Source: Psoroptes ovis (lineage: Eukaryota; Arthropoda; Arachnida; Sarcoptiformes; Psoroptidae). From it: DNA of 64,000 nt. The DNA is taken from positions 1 through 64,000 of the forward strand of contig PQWQ01000026.1 in the NCBI GenBank assembly GCA_002943765.1. Reading direction: 5' to 3'. Of the stretch, positions 46,300 through 56,070 are shown piece by piece. The notes under the pieces are model-generated. The model was not told the origin of the DNA. It made no database searches and was given only the letters and a program-made list of their open reading frames with translations. Position 1 is the first letter of the stretch; each line of letters opens with the position of its first letter. A program made the position numbers and the translations under genes.

Positions 46300-49200
46300 C
46301 TGTAAATATGAATAAATAAAGTTGAAATGAAATTTGATTAATTAGAAAAAATTGATGAAAAATAATTAAATAAAATTTAGTGAAATCAATAGAAATCAAT
46401 GAGAATAAAGTTCAAATTACTCGAAGGGCTATAGTTATTCAATGAATAATCTCGTACTTTAAAACTTTTAGAACAATGTTCGAGCAGGGAATGCACTGAC
46501 AAATAAAGACAAACAACAAGAAACTGATCATTTAGTACTAAATTAATCGCTTTAAATTTTGATAAATTTCAATTTTTTAAGGCCGATTAAAAACTTTTAC
46601 AAAGCAACAATCACATTGAAAACACATTGAAAACTCAAAGGGAAAATTCTTCTGACAAATGATGTTTCAATAAACAAAAATATTGGACCAAAAAATCAGC
46701 GAAATTCAGTAAAATTTGCTGATAATACAAAATCTCGGATGCTGTTTACAAACATTGTGTTCATATTAATATTATCTGAATCGGAAACACACAAAAAATT
46801 GATTCGAAAAACACAAAAATTACAAAAATAAAACCCAAAGTCATCGAAAGGCTATTGTTTTATTTTTATATTTTGGCCACGATCATCAAACTATGGGACA
46901 TTGTCATACAATAAGTACACACAGAAAAACATCGTGGGTCTTAGTAAATCTTGATTGTCTCAATTTCTCAATTTTCCGATTTTTTCAATTTTTGCATTTT
47001 TCTTAAGAAAAAAAAACCTTCGGCACAAAAATCTTCAATTTTGACAGTAAAAACACCAGCGGCAACAACAACAAAAACTCATTGAATCCGCTTTGTTGAA
47101 AATCAGGCTTCGAAAATCAAATTGATAGTCTTGGTATTTGTCTCTTCAATACTGTACAAGTGTCAAAAAGTAAAAGAATTGTCATTTTGTGATTATCTTC
47201 TTCGTTTTTCTTTATTCGAAGAGTTTCAATTTGAATATTCTCAGAGATAAACCAGAGTTTCCTATCTCTAGTTTTCTCCCCAAAAAACAACAAATGGTGC
47301 AAACACATTTTTAAAAAAATATTAGGTTGTCCGATAAGTTTTTGCCGATTTTTTCATAATTCCTTACCGATATAATTGGCGAAAAACTTTTAGGACAACC
47401 TAATATATATGAACATCTTTGAATGATTCGAATTCAATGGAAAAATTCAAATTCATCGCTTTTGGCTTCGGAATTTCTTGGAATCAATCGAAGAAATTTC
47501 TTCGATTGATTCTAAGGAATCACAAAATTTCGATTGATTCTCAGAAATCACAGAAATTTCGATTGATAATAATAATAATAATAATAATAAAAATATCATT
47601 TGAAAATAAACAATAATAAAAATCGAAATAATAATCGATCTATTAGGCTGTCCGAAAAGTTTTAGCCGATTTTCTTACAATAATTTCCTACCGATATAAT
47701 CGACAAAAACTTTTCGGACAACCTAATATTTGAATATGAATTTATATTTGAAAATTTGAATATATTCAAATTTAGATTTTTCAAATTCAAATTCAAATTC
47801 ATATTTATAAATATTCAAAATTTAATAAGAAATTGAAATAATGGAAAAAAATAATGGAAAGAAATGGCAACAATCAAATAGACACATATGATAATGATGA
47901 AGCAAAGCAAAGCATCAGCATAAGCAGCAGAAGCATCATTGTCTTAATATTGTTTATTTATCATTATTATTATTGCTATTGCTGTTATTATTGTTATTTT
48001 TATTATTATTTTTCTGAATCAGAATTCTACAAGAATTTCTATGAGAAATCTACGAGAGTTTCTATGAAATAATAATATTGGAAAAACATATAATGTAAAT
48101 GTAATGACAGAAACACTGGAAATCTTAATGATAATATTAATATTACTAATAATAATAATAATAATATTGGGTTGTACCATAAGTTCTTGCCGATTTTTCA
48201 ATAATTTTCTACCATATAACCGGCAAGAACTTATGGGACAATCTAATAATAATAGCAATCTACTACACACAGCAAATTATTTTAGATTGTTTCTCATTAT
48301 ATCTACATGAGTTTATTTGTTTCATTTTTTGAATTTCTTTAAGAAATTTTTATTCTTATTAAATTGTTATTTATTTTTTCTAAAAATTATTGAAATAATT
48401 TTCAAAAAAAAATATTGAATTTTTCGCCATAGATTTCTTAAAACAAAAAGACAAAAATATGGATTCATATTTTTTTTCAAAAATTCCATGCATATCATAT
48501 GCATTTAAAAATATATTTAAAGATTTAGACATTATTATTTTATATTTTAAGTATCATAGACTTTAAGACATTTAATTTTATTATCGAAATCAAAAATATA
48601 AAAAAAATTCATTCATTCTTTTTTGTTTTTGTTTTTTGCATTTGTTTTGCTTCATTTCATTTCATAGTAAAAAATATTCAAACATTTTTTAAATGATCAA
48701 AAAATTTTTCAAGAATTTTTTTTTTAATATTTCATATATTTTCATCTGAGAAAAATAAGAAAATACGAAATTCAAAATATTTCTGCCAAGCATTGATTTA
48801 ATGAAGCAACAACAACAACAGAAAACATCAGAAAACATTTTGAAAACAAATGGCTGATAATCAATAGCTGTTGTCATCAATAAATAAATGAATATTCATA
48901 CAAAAATAATATCAAGTCGAATACTTTAAAAAAATACTATTAGGTTGTCCGATAAGTTTTTGCCGATTTTCTTATAATTCCCAACGATATAATCAGCAAA
49001 AACTTTTCGGACAACCTTAATATTATTATTTTGAAAAATAATTTTCAACAAAACAACTGCTTAACACATTGTAATAATTACATTCAATTTTTCAAAAATA
49101 ATAATCATTGTTTTTTGCAATCTTAAGGGGTTTCTTCTTAGGGGAATGAAACAACAGAAAAAATATTTTGCGCTAAAATCATTTACAGCAAACGAAATAA

Positions 49201-49710
49201 CGCTAAAATTATGCCAACTTAGCATTAGTTATGCATAGTTAGTATGGATATGTTATAGCCCATGATGTCGTCAGTATGTATGTATTAATGCGTACTTTTA
49301 AATTATTATTCAACAAATTCAATGTAAAATGTAATGAAACATGAAAAAATAACAATCAATTAATTGGAATTAATTAATTAACTAATTATTCAAAATGAAT
49401 ATATTTGAATTGAACAAAATATTAATGAAAATCATTATTTGAAAATTATTTCAAATTAAAAACAACAATAAAATTTGAAAAAATATAAAATAAAACAAAA
49501 TAATAATTATGTAAAATTGAAAATCCTAAATATTCAAGAGAAAAAAAAATTGGACGGAATCGGGTACATCATCATTTGATAATTATAATTTCTTGTGAGA
49601 AATTGATTTAGATATATGAATATAAATATATTAGTTAGTACTAAAAGTTCATTCGGCTTAATCGAATAGAGTTGTTCATGAAAATCGGCCAAAACTTTTC
49701 GGACAGCCTA

Positions 49711-49742
<32 letters not shown>

Positions 49743-51834
49743 GGTAGTTGATTATTTCAATTTCATTTTAAATAATTTGATCCTAAAAAATATATTCTTT
49801 GAGAAATTCTTTGTTCATTATATGGCCATCATTATCATCATCATCAGCATCAACAGTAACAGCATCATTATCATTAGCAATTGCAGTACAGAAACAACAA
49901 CAACAACAACAGCAGCAGCAATGATGGTGTTAATTGTTAATAATAATAATAATTGACTGAACAAATTCAATTTGAAATTGTTAATTTGAAATTTAAATTT
50001 CATTTTTTATCCATCAAAAATAAATGTTTCAACAATGCTATCATCATTATTATCATTGAAATAATTACGATAATAATTATTACTACTGCTTATGGCATAT
50101 TTTAATCGTTCATTTTCTTGTTGTAATTGTTTTTGTTGCTGTTGATGCTGATATTGATATTGCTGTTGATGATGCTCTTGTAGCTTTCGGTGGTGTAGCT
50201 GCTGCTGCTTCTGCTGCTGTAATAATATCTGATGATCACTAATTGATAATTTGCTATTATCATCATTATCACTAATATTATTATTCTGAAATTTTAATTT
50301 TGGACCAGTAAAATGTTCATATATTAAAAATACAATACAAATATTTGGTGTTACATGTATGAGATATGCGGCAAGACCTTTATAAAATCCTCGTATCGTT
50401 TCGTACCTGAATTGAATTTGTTGTTCATATTTGGAAAAATAAAAATAAAGGAGAAGAGAGAGATAGAGGATATACATCAGACCAAACATATAACAGAAAA
50501 ACATTCATGTATTCAAAGAGTTTTCGCAGTGCAGTTTAGCATTGAAGGCTGAAACAGTGATGAGAAAAATTGAATCGATATATTCAATTTTTCAAAGATT
50601 ATTGTTGTTTCAAGAAGTTAGGATCGAACAGTTAGGCTTATATGGGCAGTGTGAATTTATGTTCAAGCGAACATGATCAAGAATGTTCAATGTTCAATTT
50701 GAGCTCAAGAAATGGTAATAATAATGATAATTTGATCATAAACACTTACCTCCATGTTCGTTTGATGACATCCATGACCCCACTGTAATTAGCATATTGA
50801 TCTTGTAAACGTGCACGTACCACTTGATATGGATAGGTTATTATTGCAGCAAATAATTTACTTGAAGCAGCACAACCAAGATATGCAAACGTTCCCAATC
50901 GTTCATCACGTCTCAAGTTATAATGTTCAATATAATAACGTTTCAATTCTTCATATGCCATAAATTGTAGTGCACCATGAGATACACCGAATATACCGGG
51001 TACAAAACCCCGATAAAGGCCACGAATACCTTCGAAACGATAAATTTTCATCAATGCATCCAACATTCCTTTATAACGTCTCGTTGGCAATACAGCATTT
51101 TCACTCATTCCACCATATTGTAAACATAGTCTTGTTTTGACGACCCATATCGGATTCGTTAAAACTAATGTCATGACACCTGCTTCAGAAGCTGCCAATA
51201 TATGTTGACCAGCATTCAGCTGAATATCGCCAACATTTGACATGTGAGATTTGATTGCATTGTAACTATATGATAAATTTAACAATAAAATTATTGAAAA
51301 TAATCAATTATTGAATTAAACAATATACTGACAATAAAAAATAAAGGCCCCAAGATGTTCCCGCACCCCAACAATTCGGTGTCACACCACGATAAAATCC
51401 ACGAAAACCTTCATGACGATATATTGTAGACACTGCATTTATTAGGCCACTGTATTGAGGTCTGGCTGATATTTGACCATCATTCACTTCATTTGAAAAG
51501 AGAAATCAATCAATTAATAACCAATTTCAAAAAATAAAAAACAAAACAAACCAGCTAATCGAACTTTAAGCAAATCGAGTGGATGTAAAGCTAGTGTTGA
51601 TGCAACACCGCCTGAAATTCCAGCGACTAGATGTTCATATTTAACATTGAATGTCATAGTATGAGGTGTTGATTTGTTTGCATTCGTATTGCTTGTATTT
51701 ATATTTGATTTTATCAACGATGTAGATGATGATGATTGATGATCACTATGATGATGATGATTTGATTGTTTGTTGCTTGTTGTTGTTGTCGATGTCGATG
51801 TGAATGGTTGTGAAGGTGATGTTAATTTATTCAT
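46137..51834 (-). CDS. SLC25A32-type mitochondrial folate/FAD carrier, two alternative last exons
   Basis: Mitochondrial inner-membrane carrier of the SLC25A32 type (folate/FAD transport in animals). Common minus-strand exons: 51552-51834, 51333-51486, 50750-51265. They give residues 1-317, with a Ser/Thr/His-rich N-terminus (1-60) and signatures HPLDLLK (84-90), NPIWVVK (183-189; the Trp is typical of this subfamily) and YPYQVVR (290-296). WGLYFLFYNAIKSH spans the exon 2-3 junction as in the vertebrate protein. The third exon ends in phase 2 (AG). Two downstream exons accept that phase: 50007-50406 (450-aa product) and 46137-46299 (371-aa product). Each supplies the sixth transmembrane helix. 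The distal one has the canonical RVTPACAITFVVYEN; the proximal one has HVTPNICIVFLIYEH. Introns use GT-AG throughout. Confidence 0.92.
47323..47402. mobile_element. mariner-like MITE type II (copy 26)
   Basis: AGGTTGTCCGATAAGTTTTT ... AAAAACTTTTAGGACAACCTA, flanked by TA. Confidence 0.9.
47481..47568. repeat. 32-bp palindrome followed by 28-bp tandem repeat
   Basis: 47481-47512 is a perfect palindrome (arm GAATCAATCGAAGAAA). From its second half a ~28-bp unit (ATTTCGATTGATTCT... AATCACA) repeats about 2.5 times. Confidence 0.85.
47644..47725. mobile_element. mariner-like MITE type II (copy 27)
   Basis: AGGCTGTCCGAAAAGTTTTA ... CAAAAACTTTTCGGACAACC. Confidence 0.9.
48167..48246. mobile_element. 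mariner-like MITE type III, strong hairpin (copy 28)
   Basis: GGGTTGTACCATAAGTTCTT ... CAAGAACTTATGGGACAATC; almost the same sequence as the copy at 5192, 43 kb away. Confidence 0.92.
48941..49019. mobile_element. mariner-like MITE type II (copy 29)
   Basis: AGGTTGTCCGATAAGTTTTT ... AAAAACTTTTCGGACAACCT, flanked by TA. Confidence 0.92.
49630..49711 (+). mobile_element. mariner-like MITE type I (copy 30)
   Basis: The left end is mutated (TTAGTTAGTACTAAAAGTTC); the right end ACTTTTCGGACAGCCTA is intact. A 27-T tract follows at once. Confidence 0.87.
49716..49742. repeat. poly(T) tract, 27 T
   Basis: Uninterrupted T run directly after MITE copy 30. Confidence 0.95.
50007..50406 (-). CDS. SLC25A32 proximal alternative terminal exon
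   Basis: Codes for residues 318-450 when spliced to the same donor at 50750. It starts YETIRGFYKGLAAYLIHVTP and continues ICIVFLIYEHFTG, a clear but diverged copy of the distal exon's TM6 region. The usual Arg before VTP is His, and PAC is PNI. A 75-80-aa polar tail follows with Gln/His runs (HHQQQYQYQHQQQQ). Acceptor TTCAATTCAG; phase matches exactly. It is either an alternative isoform exon or, less likely, a decayed copy still open by chance. Confidence 0.8.
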
Positions 51835-52528
51835 AATTTAACAAATTAATAACAATTAAAAATTAACCGAAAAAAAACGAACGAACAAACAAAATATATA
51901 AATTAATTTAAAACAAAATATAATTATTATTCATCGCGAAAATGATACAAAAAAAACAATCTTCAAAGTATTTTCCACACAATTTAAGCCATTTCGCCAA
52001 TTAACACCAATCAATCGATCAATCAATCAAAAACTTGATATGTTTTGATAATTTTAATTTTCCATCGTTAATCAATTTCTTTAGAATAAATAAATAAATA
52101 TCATGAGATATGAATGATATTTGTGATAATGAATAAATAAATAAAATAAATCAGGAGAATTTTTTTTCAAAAAAATTATTTCAAAGAAATTGCATTCGAT
52201 CGAATTTTAGACCTGTCCTTTATCACATGCAATGCTATTCGTAACAAACGATGAACGAAACTATCGATTATATTGTAAAGAGAAAAAAAATTTTAATTAA
52301 AATTTTTAAAAATTTATAATTTTCTAATTATTTTCTTTAATTAATTAAAACGAAAAAATATTATTAATATTAATTATAATAATCTGATAATAATTAATAT
52401 AAGAATGTTTTGTAATAATATTTTTGTTGCAGTCCAATTAGAATGATTTCCATCTAAATTTTGCTCATTTTCTTTCTTTCATCTCTCCAATGAGAAATCA
52501 ATTTTGATTTAAAAATTCATAAATTTTT
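51835..52528. promoter_or_regulatory. spacer between FAF2 stop and SLC25A32 start
   Basis: 694 bp of AT-rich DNA holding the FAF2 3' UTR (right side) and the SLC25A32 promoter (left side) by position. No motif recognised with confidence. Confidence 0.4.
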
Positions 52529-54260
52529 TCATGAATCTAAATCATGCACAAACAACACAATGTTATTGTCAATATTACATTGTTCTAACGGTAAATTCAT
52601 ATCATCGGAATTATTATCAACATCATCATCATTATCATATGATGGTGAATGTCCCGGTAAATCACGTGTAGGAAAATTTGTACGTAATTTAAAATTAATG
52701 AGTTCATTTTCTCCTTTACAGAATACATAATAATAAAGATATTTGACCGGATCATTACGATTAAATCTTCGTTCTAATCTAGTGCCGTTCGGTAGCTTAA
52801 ACATTATACGCCATGCATTTGAATCATTTATATCTGGTTCTAATGATATTTCAGACAATAATGTCGATTTTAAATTTGAAATTCGTTGTTTACGTTCTTG
52901 TTCAGCTTGTTGTTGCAATTTTTCCAACCGTTCTTTTTGTTCATTTTGTTCACGCTCTTCACGTTTACGACGTTCTTTTTCTTGATCAGCTTTCAATGAT
53001 TCTTCGAATGCTGCATCCTGTTGAGCACGAATCAAACTGGCCATATCACGTTCTTGACGATCAAGACGAGCAGCCATCAATGAAAATTCATTATTTTGTA
53101 TTGCTGTTCGCAGCATTGCGACAACATTATCAACAGTATGGAAGCCTTCAATTCTTTTCATAATAACCATTTTATTATTTTTCAAACCAAACAATGCCAT
53201 CGATGGATATTGATTTGTTTTCAATGATTGATATGCTTTATAACCATCAGGATAATCCAATGTACATGACCAGAATACGATATTCTCTTCATTTATTAAA
53301 TTTATCAATTTTTGTGAATTAATTACGGTGGTACAATATTTATCGATATCTCTATATGATGATGTATATATAAATATTAATACAAAACGTATTTCACGTT
53401 TACCATGATCGATCACTTGTGAGAATGTTCCTCGAAAAAATTCTGGATGTTGTTGACCGTATTTATCTTCATATTCATTTATGAATCTTTCAACTGTACC
53501 GTTAGGGTCATAATCTTAATCAATAAATAAATAAACAAATAAAATTAACTGGTAAACAAACCATTTGTCATATAAAACAAAAAAAACAAAATTTGACACT
53601 TACGTAATGTCGGATAGATCATTGACATTATAAAATCATAAAATGTATAATATGTTTTCATTATCAAAATAAATGGCAATTTTAATATCCATGTGGTGAC
53701 ATTACGAACAATCATATGAAGACTATTGTTTTCATTATTTTCATTATCATTAGAACTATTGTTTGAATCACTATTTTCATTATTTATTGCACTTCTATTA
53801 TCATTTATCATCGATGTCGATGATGATGATGATATATTTGAATCATTATTATCATCATTATTATCGGCTGATTGTGTTTGAATATTTCTTCTTCTTCTTA
53901 ACTCAGTAGAATCAGTAAAACTACTATTCGATGCTTTTTGTTGTTGTTGTTGCTGTCGTTTTTGTTCAATAATATTCTGTATTATTTCACTATTATTATA
54001 TGCACCATCCAACGTAAGATCTAATGCAATTTCAAAATTCCAATCATTTGCATGCAATATATGATATGATTCAAAATCATTTTTACCCGATATATCCTTT
54101 ATGTGTGATTGAGAAAATAAAATTTTGAAGAAATTGTTTTGAAAATCATCAAATTACATTATAAATCAATTAATAAACATACTTTAAATTGTAACAATTT
54201 TTGTAATTGATCTTCATTTAATTGATCATTGATTTGTTGAAGGAAATTTTGATCACTCAT
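52529..54260 (-). CDS. FAF2 / UBXD8, ER/lipid-droplet ubiquitin adaptor
   Basis: 518-aa orthologue of FAF2 (UBXD8), the ER and lipid-droplet adaptor that recruits p97/VCP for ER-associated degradation. Three minus-strand exons: 54183-54260, 53604-54096, 52529-53514 (introns 86 and 89 bp, in phase). Order: UBA-like N-terminus (1-60); Gln, Asn and Ser-rich linker; hydrophobic hairpin (about 153-190, TWILKLPFILIMKTYYTF, with a Pro inside) for membrane insertion; UAS thioredoxin-like domain (191 to about 335, starting YDPNGTVERF with KYGQQHPEFF); charged coiled coil (about 345-405, ERRKREEREQNEQKER); UBX domain (about 420-515, RIMFKLPNGTRLERRF). The acidic Asp-rich insert near 480-495 is longer than usual. 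All parts of the family are present. Head-to-head with LIAS. Confidence 0.94.
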
Positions 54261-54557
54261 TCTCTTTTAAATGCAATTGGTCGAATGATTGATAAACAAT
54301 ATTCTATCAATTATCAGAAATTTATATCAGCAAAATTTTCAATATTTAAAATCTTAAAAATTCAGAAAAAAAATATTTGATGATTTATCGTTTCATTAAA
54401 TAAAAAATAAAATAAAATAATTGAAATAAAAATAAACAAAAAATAAATAAATAAAATTTCAACTCGACGTCTATTTCGACCTTGTTTTGTCCGTGTATCA
54501 ATTGTAAACAATTGCGTAATTAAAAATTTGATTTAACTGATTCAATTTGATCCAAAA
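54261..54557. promoter_or_regulatory. 297-bp divergent promoter FAF2 / LIAS
   Basis: The two start codons face away from each other across 297 bp, so both promoters and both 5' UTRs must share this DNA. It contains a CG-bearing patch (CTCGACGTCTATTTCGAC at about 54462-54480, with a GACGTC CRE-like palindrome) in otherwise A/T-rich sequence. Confidence 0.6.
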
Positions 54558-55715
54558 ATGTTAAAAAATCCCGAAATATTAATCAGAGTGATACGACAAC
54601 ATCAATTCAAATGTCTACCATCATCTACATTATCAAATTATTCAAGCAAAGTTGAGAATAGCGATTCAAATGAATCGAAAAAAATTCAACTAAGTGAAAA
54701 GCTAGATATTGGTCCGAAATTTGAAGATTTTATTGCAGGTGTTGTACCACGTAATGCGAAAACATTTAATGATTATCAAGGAAAATTGAAACGAGAACAA
54801 GGTGAACATGAACGTTTACGACTACCACCTTGGCTAAAACGTGAAATTCCTGTCGGTTCGAATTATCATCGCTTAAAATCAACATTACGAAATTTAAATC
54901 TACATACAGTTTGTGAAGAAGCTAAATGTCCAAATATTGGTGAATGTTGGGGTGGTTCGGAACATTCGACAGCGACCGCAACAATTATGCTTATGGGTGA
55001 TACTTGCACTAGAGGTTGCCGATTTTGTTCAGTAAAAACTGCACGTAAACCACCACCAATAGATGCTAATGAACCGATTAACACTGCACAAGCTATTGCA
55101 GCTTGGGGATTAGATTATGTCGTACTGACATCAGTAGATCGTGACGATTTACCTGATGGTGGCGCTAATCATTTTGCACAAACAGTTCGTGAAATTAAAC
55201 GTCTTTCGCCTAAATTACTAGTGGAATGTTTGACGCCTGATTTTCGTGGTCGACGTACCGACGTAGAAACAGTAGCATCATCAGGTTTAGATGTGTTTGC
55301 ACATAATGTTGAAACTGTACGAGAATATACCAAATATGTTCGTGATCCACGTGCAAATTATGAACAATCATTGAATGTGCTACGAATGGTAAAAGAATAC
55401 CAGCCAAATATAATAACCAAAACATCGATAATGTTAGGTTTCGGTGAAACTGATGATCAAATCAAACGTACAATGGTGGATATACGTGAAGCAAATGTTG
55501 ATTGTCTGACATTAGGCCAATACATGCAACCAACGAAACGTCATTTGAAAGTAGTTGAATATGTTACACCAGAAAAATTTGCATATTGGGAATCATATGG
55601 TAATGAATTAGGTTTCGCTTACACTGCATCAGGACCATTGGTTCGTTCATCGTATAAAGCTGGTGAATTTTTCATAAAAAATCTAATCCAAAGACGTCGT
55701 CAACAAAGCCAGTGA
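54558..55715 (+). CDS. LIAS, mitochondrial lipoyl synthase
   Basis: 385-aa lipoyl synthase, a radical-SAM enzyme that inserts two sulfurs into octanoyl chains on lipoate-dependent proteins (pyruvate and 2-oxoglutarate dehydrogenase, glycine cleavage H protein). Single exon. The N-terminus (about 1-30) is basic and hydroxylated (IRVIRQHQ, SSTLSNYSS), fitting mitochondrial import. The auxiliary 4Fe-4S cluster Cys are C119, C124 and C130 (CEEAKCPNIGEC); the SAM cluster is C150, C154, C157 (CTRGCRFC). The C-terminal RSSY (363-366) carries the Ser that ligates the auxiliary cluster. All catalytic parts are intact and the length is normal. The gene shares its promoter region with FAF2 and converges on KYNU. 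Confidence 0.96.
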   Translation: MLKNPEILIRVIRQHQFKCLPSSTLSNYSSKVENSDSNESKKIQLSEKLDIGPKFEDFIAGVVPRNAKTFNDYQGKLKREQGEHERLRLPPWLKREIPVGSNYHRLKSTLRNLNLHTVCEEAKCPNIGECWGGSEHSTATATIMLMGDTCTRGCRFCSVKTARKPPPIDANEPINTAQAIAAWGLDYVVLTSVDRDDLPDGGANHFAQTVREIKRLSPKLLVECLTPDFRGRRTDVETVASSGLDVFAHNVETVREYTKYVRDPRANYEQSLNVLRMVKEYQPNIITKTSIMLGFGETDDQIKRTMVDIREANVDCLTLGQYMQPTKRHLKVVEYVTPEKFAYWESYGNELGFAYTASGPLVRSSYKAGEFFIKNLIQRRRQQSQ

Positions 55716-56070
55716 TAAAGGTGAGCATTAGATTGATGATTTTTTTAAAAATGTATGACTTTTGTTTCGTTCCTCATTGATTAATCATAAGTGACAATAT
55801 TTAATCAATGATTTTAAAAAGTCAAATATAAATTTCAAATACAATTGAGTTTCACACGAATTAAATTTCAAATGATTAATTTATTAATCAAAACAAAAAT
55901 TAATTAATTCGTTTTTGCTAATTGTAACAATGTATTTTTTCATTATTTAGATTCTCACAGGTTTCTTGAATTTATTGAAAATTTGTTTAAGATAAACTAT
56001 TATCGTTGATTATTATATTATATATTACTTTATTTTTGGATGATGATATTGAAATAAACTCTAGAATCTC
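55716..56070. other. spacer between LIAS and KYNU stops
   Basis: 355 bp of shared 3' region. It has a donor-like GTGAGC at 55721, five bases after the LIAS stop, and AATAAA motifs on both strands near 56029-56058. Both 3' UTRs probably lie here. Confidence 0.5.

Larger units (their letters stand above)
46300..50006. other. intron between alternative SLC25A32 last exons
   Basis: Non-coding; holds MITE copies 26-30, a 32-bp palindrome with a 28-bp repeat (47481-47568) and a 27-T tract. No coding exon seen. Confidence 0.7.
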
